Source of the DNA: an uncultured Alphaproteobacteria bacterium
Lineage (GTDB): Bacteria; Pseudomonadota; Alphaproteobacteria; Puniceispirillales; Puniceispirillaceae
Direction: 5' to 3'
DNA length: 7,150 bases
NCBI GenBank assembly: GCA_913064995.1
Contig: CAJYBL010000073.1
Span: 1-7,150 of the forward strand
Below are positions 6,205 to 7,150 of the stretch, piece after piece. Made by a program: the position numbers and the translations under genes. Under the pieces are notes generated by a model. The model searched no databases, had not been told where the DNA came from, and saw nothing but the letters and a program-made list of their open reading frames with translations. Every line of letters starts with the position of its first letter. Within the stretch, counting starts at the first letter, position 1.

Positions 6205-7150
6205 TAATTTGAGCCCTTCATTTTAGCCGGTTTCAACGATTCATTGGATTTTTGCCCAGAGCCGGCTTTACCACCCGCTTTTTTACCACCCCCAATTTGG
6301 ATTTCTTTGCCATCGGATAATTGCTCATTGCCACGAACAATCACCTTTTGACCGACTGTAAGGCCTTTTTTAACGATAAACCCATCGTCGACCGCAGCGC
6401 CGATCTGGATAATCTGGCGTCGCGCCCGATCACCATCAGCCAAATAAACCATATGCCCCGCCGTCAGCGGTAACACCGCATCTTTTGGCACAACCAATAG
6501 CGGTATCGGGCTGGTTGTTGGCACCTGCATAACCACGACCGCGTTATCGGCTTGCAAGATTGATGGGATACCGCCACTCACCGAAAACCGCATGGTACGG
6601 GTCGCCGAGCGCAAATTCTGCACCGGTAACGAGACGCGGAGTTGCATCTCCAGCCGGCTGCCATCAAGACCGCGACCTGAAATGGATTTGGCAGCTTCAA
6701 TATAGCCAAGATAGGTAACCGGAATTTCGGCCTCAATTTCAAAATTATTCAAATCGGTAATTTTGGCAATGATTTCACCTTCGCGGGCATAACCACGGCG
6801 ATATTCAGCAAGAAAGGTAATCTGTCCGGCTGTTTGCGTGCGTAATTTTGTGGCCTTGATATCTTTGACAAGCTGAGCAATTTCAAATTCGGTTTGCGCA
6901 ATCATCACGGCACTAATCTCGCGTTGCGCCTTTTTCCGCGCAATTGACGACCCACGACTTAATAATTGCAGATTCGCCGACAGGCTGGCGTTAAAAGCTG
7001 TTTCAGCCGCATCAACGGCAAGCGCATTGTTGGCCACCAGCTCTTTTGCGCGCTTAGCCTTGCCAGCGAGCAATTCAGCTTGGGCTTTATTGACATCAAG
7101 CAACCCTGCTTCGGCGCGCAATTCATCATCCCTATCTGCTAGCCTAACCC
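6204..7150 (-). CDS. RND efflux periplasmic adaptor (membrane fusion protein), N-terminus outside window
   Basis: This HlyD/AcrA-type adaptor would bridge the permease and an outer-membrane channel. The frame stays open to the right edge, so the TTG at 7121 is internal and not a start; 314 residues are visible (numbered here from the Val codon at 7146-7148). The fragment opens with VRLADRDDELRAE, typical of the end of the first lipoyl half-motif. A coiled-coil hairpin rich in Ala, Lys, Gln and Glu follows to about 100, then the second lipoyl half (TAGQITFLAEYRRGYAREGE, about 106-125, and IIAKITDLNNFEIEAEI). A beta-barrel region spans about 138-210, and a membrane-proximal domain about 215-285 (LLVVPKDAVL to GNEQLSDGKEIQ). 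It ends in an unusual Gly/Lys/Ser-rich tail (about 287-314). The signal peptide or lipobox and the first lipoyl half are missing only because of the window edge. The stop codon overlaps the permease ATG by one base. Confidence 0.93.
   Translation of the reverse strand, partial: VRLADRDDELRAEAGLLDVNKAQAELLAGKAKRAKELVANNALAVDAAETAFNASLSANLQLLSRGSSIARKKAQREISAVMIAQTEFEIAQLVKDIKATKLRTQTAGQITFLAEYRRGYAREGEIIAKITDLNNFEIEAEIPVTYLGYIEAAKSISGRGLDGSRLEMQLRVSLPVQNLRSATRTMRFSVSGGIPSILQADNAVVVMQVPTTSPIPLLVVPKDAVLPLTAGHMVYLADGDRARRQIIQIGAAVDDGFIVKKGLTVGQKVIVRGNEQLSDGKEIQIGGGKKAGGKAGSGQKSNESLKPAKMKGSN

Noticed and set aside
7119..7121. TTG as the start codon of the efflux adaptor
   Set aside because: The frame stays open upstream to the window edge and reads VRLADRDDE, typical of the lipoyl-domain end. 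A start here would delete the signal peptide and half of the lipoyl domain.
1..7150. Mobile element, CRISPR array, tRNA/rRNA or defence system
   Set aside because: I saw no transposase or integrase motifs, spaced direct repeats, cloverleaf, rRNA-like sequence or defence domains. The window is fully used by efflux and cell-wall genes plus short gaps.

Overview
The window looks like chromosomal DNA from an alphaproteobacterium of moderate GC content (mid to upper 40s per cent by eye). The evidence is the style of the proteins, especially RlpA with its LPLPS-VVRVTNL signature, and the order lytic transglycosylase, rlpA, dacA, which is common in that class. A marine lineage such as SAR116 would fit the base composition, but this is a guess and no marker gene is present. 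All convincing genes lie on the minus strand, so transcription runs from the right edge to the left edge.

Right part (7150 to 3037): a two-gene RND efflux unit. The periplasmic adaptor comes first and its N-terminus lies outside the window. Its stop codon overlaps the ATG of a 1055-residue inner-membrane RND permease (TAATG junction). No outer-membrane channel gene is visible, so the pump presumably uses a TolC-like channel encoded elsewhere or beyond the right edge. The transported substrate cannot be read from the sequence.

Middle (3036 to 2770): a 267-bp gap between the pump genes and the cell-wall genes. It holds a possible imperfect terminator for the pump operon, a weak sigma-70-like promoter for the next genes, and two small ORFs of uncertain status, one on each strand.

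Left part (2769 to 1): a peptidoglycan-remodelling cluster. It has a secreted MltB-family lytic transglycosylase, then the lipoprotein RlpA (DPBB plus SPOR domains) 29 bp on, then after 108 bp a D-alanyl-D-alanine carboxypeptidase (DacA/PBP5 type) cut by the left edge inside its KTG box. Together these would cleave glycan strands, act on denuded septal glycan, and trim pentapeptide stems during growth and division.

Four ordinary, apparently intact genes or gene parts and one efflux/cell-wall boundary account for nearly everything. I see no mobile element, CRISPR array, tRNA, rRNA or clearly new system. The points most worth checking are the proton-relay substitutions in the RND permease, the cationic tail of the adaptor, and the small ORFs in the middle gap.
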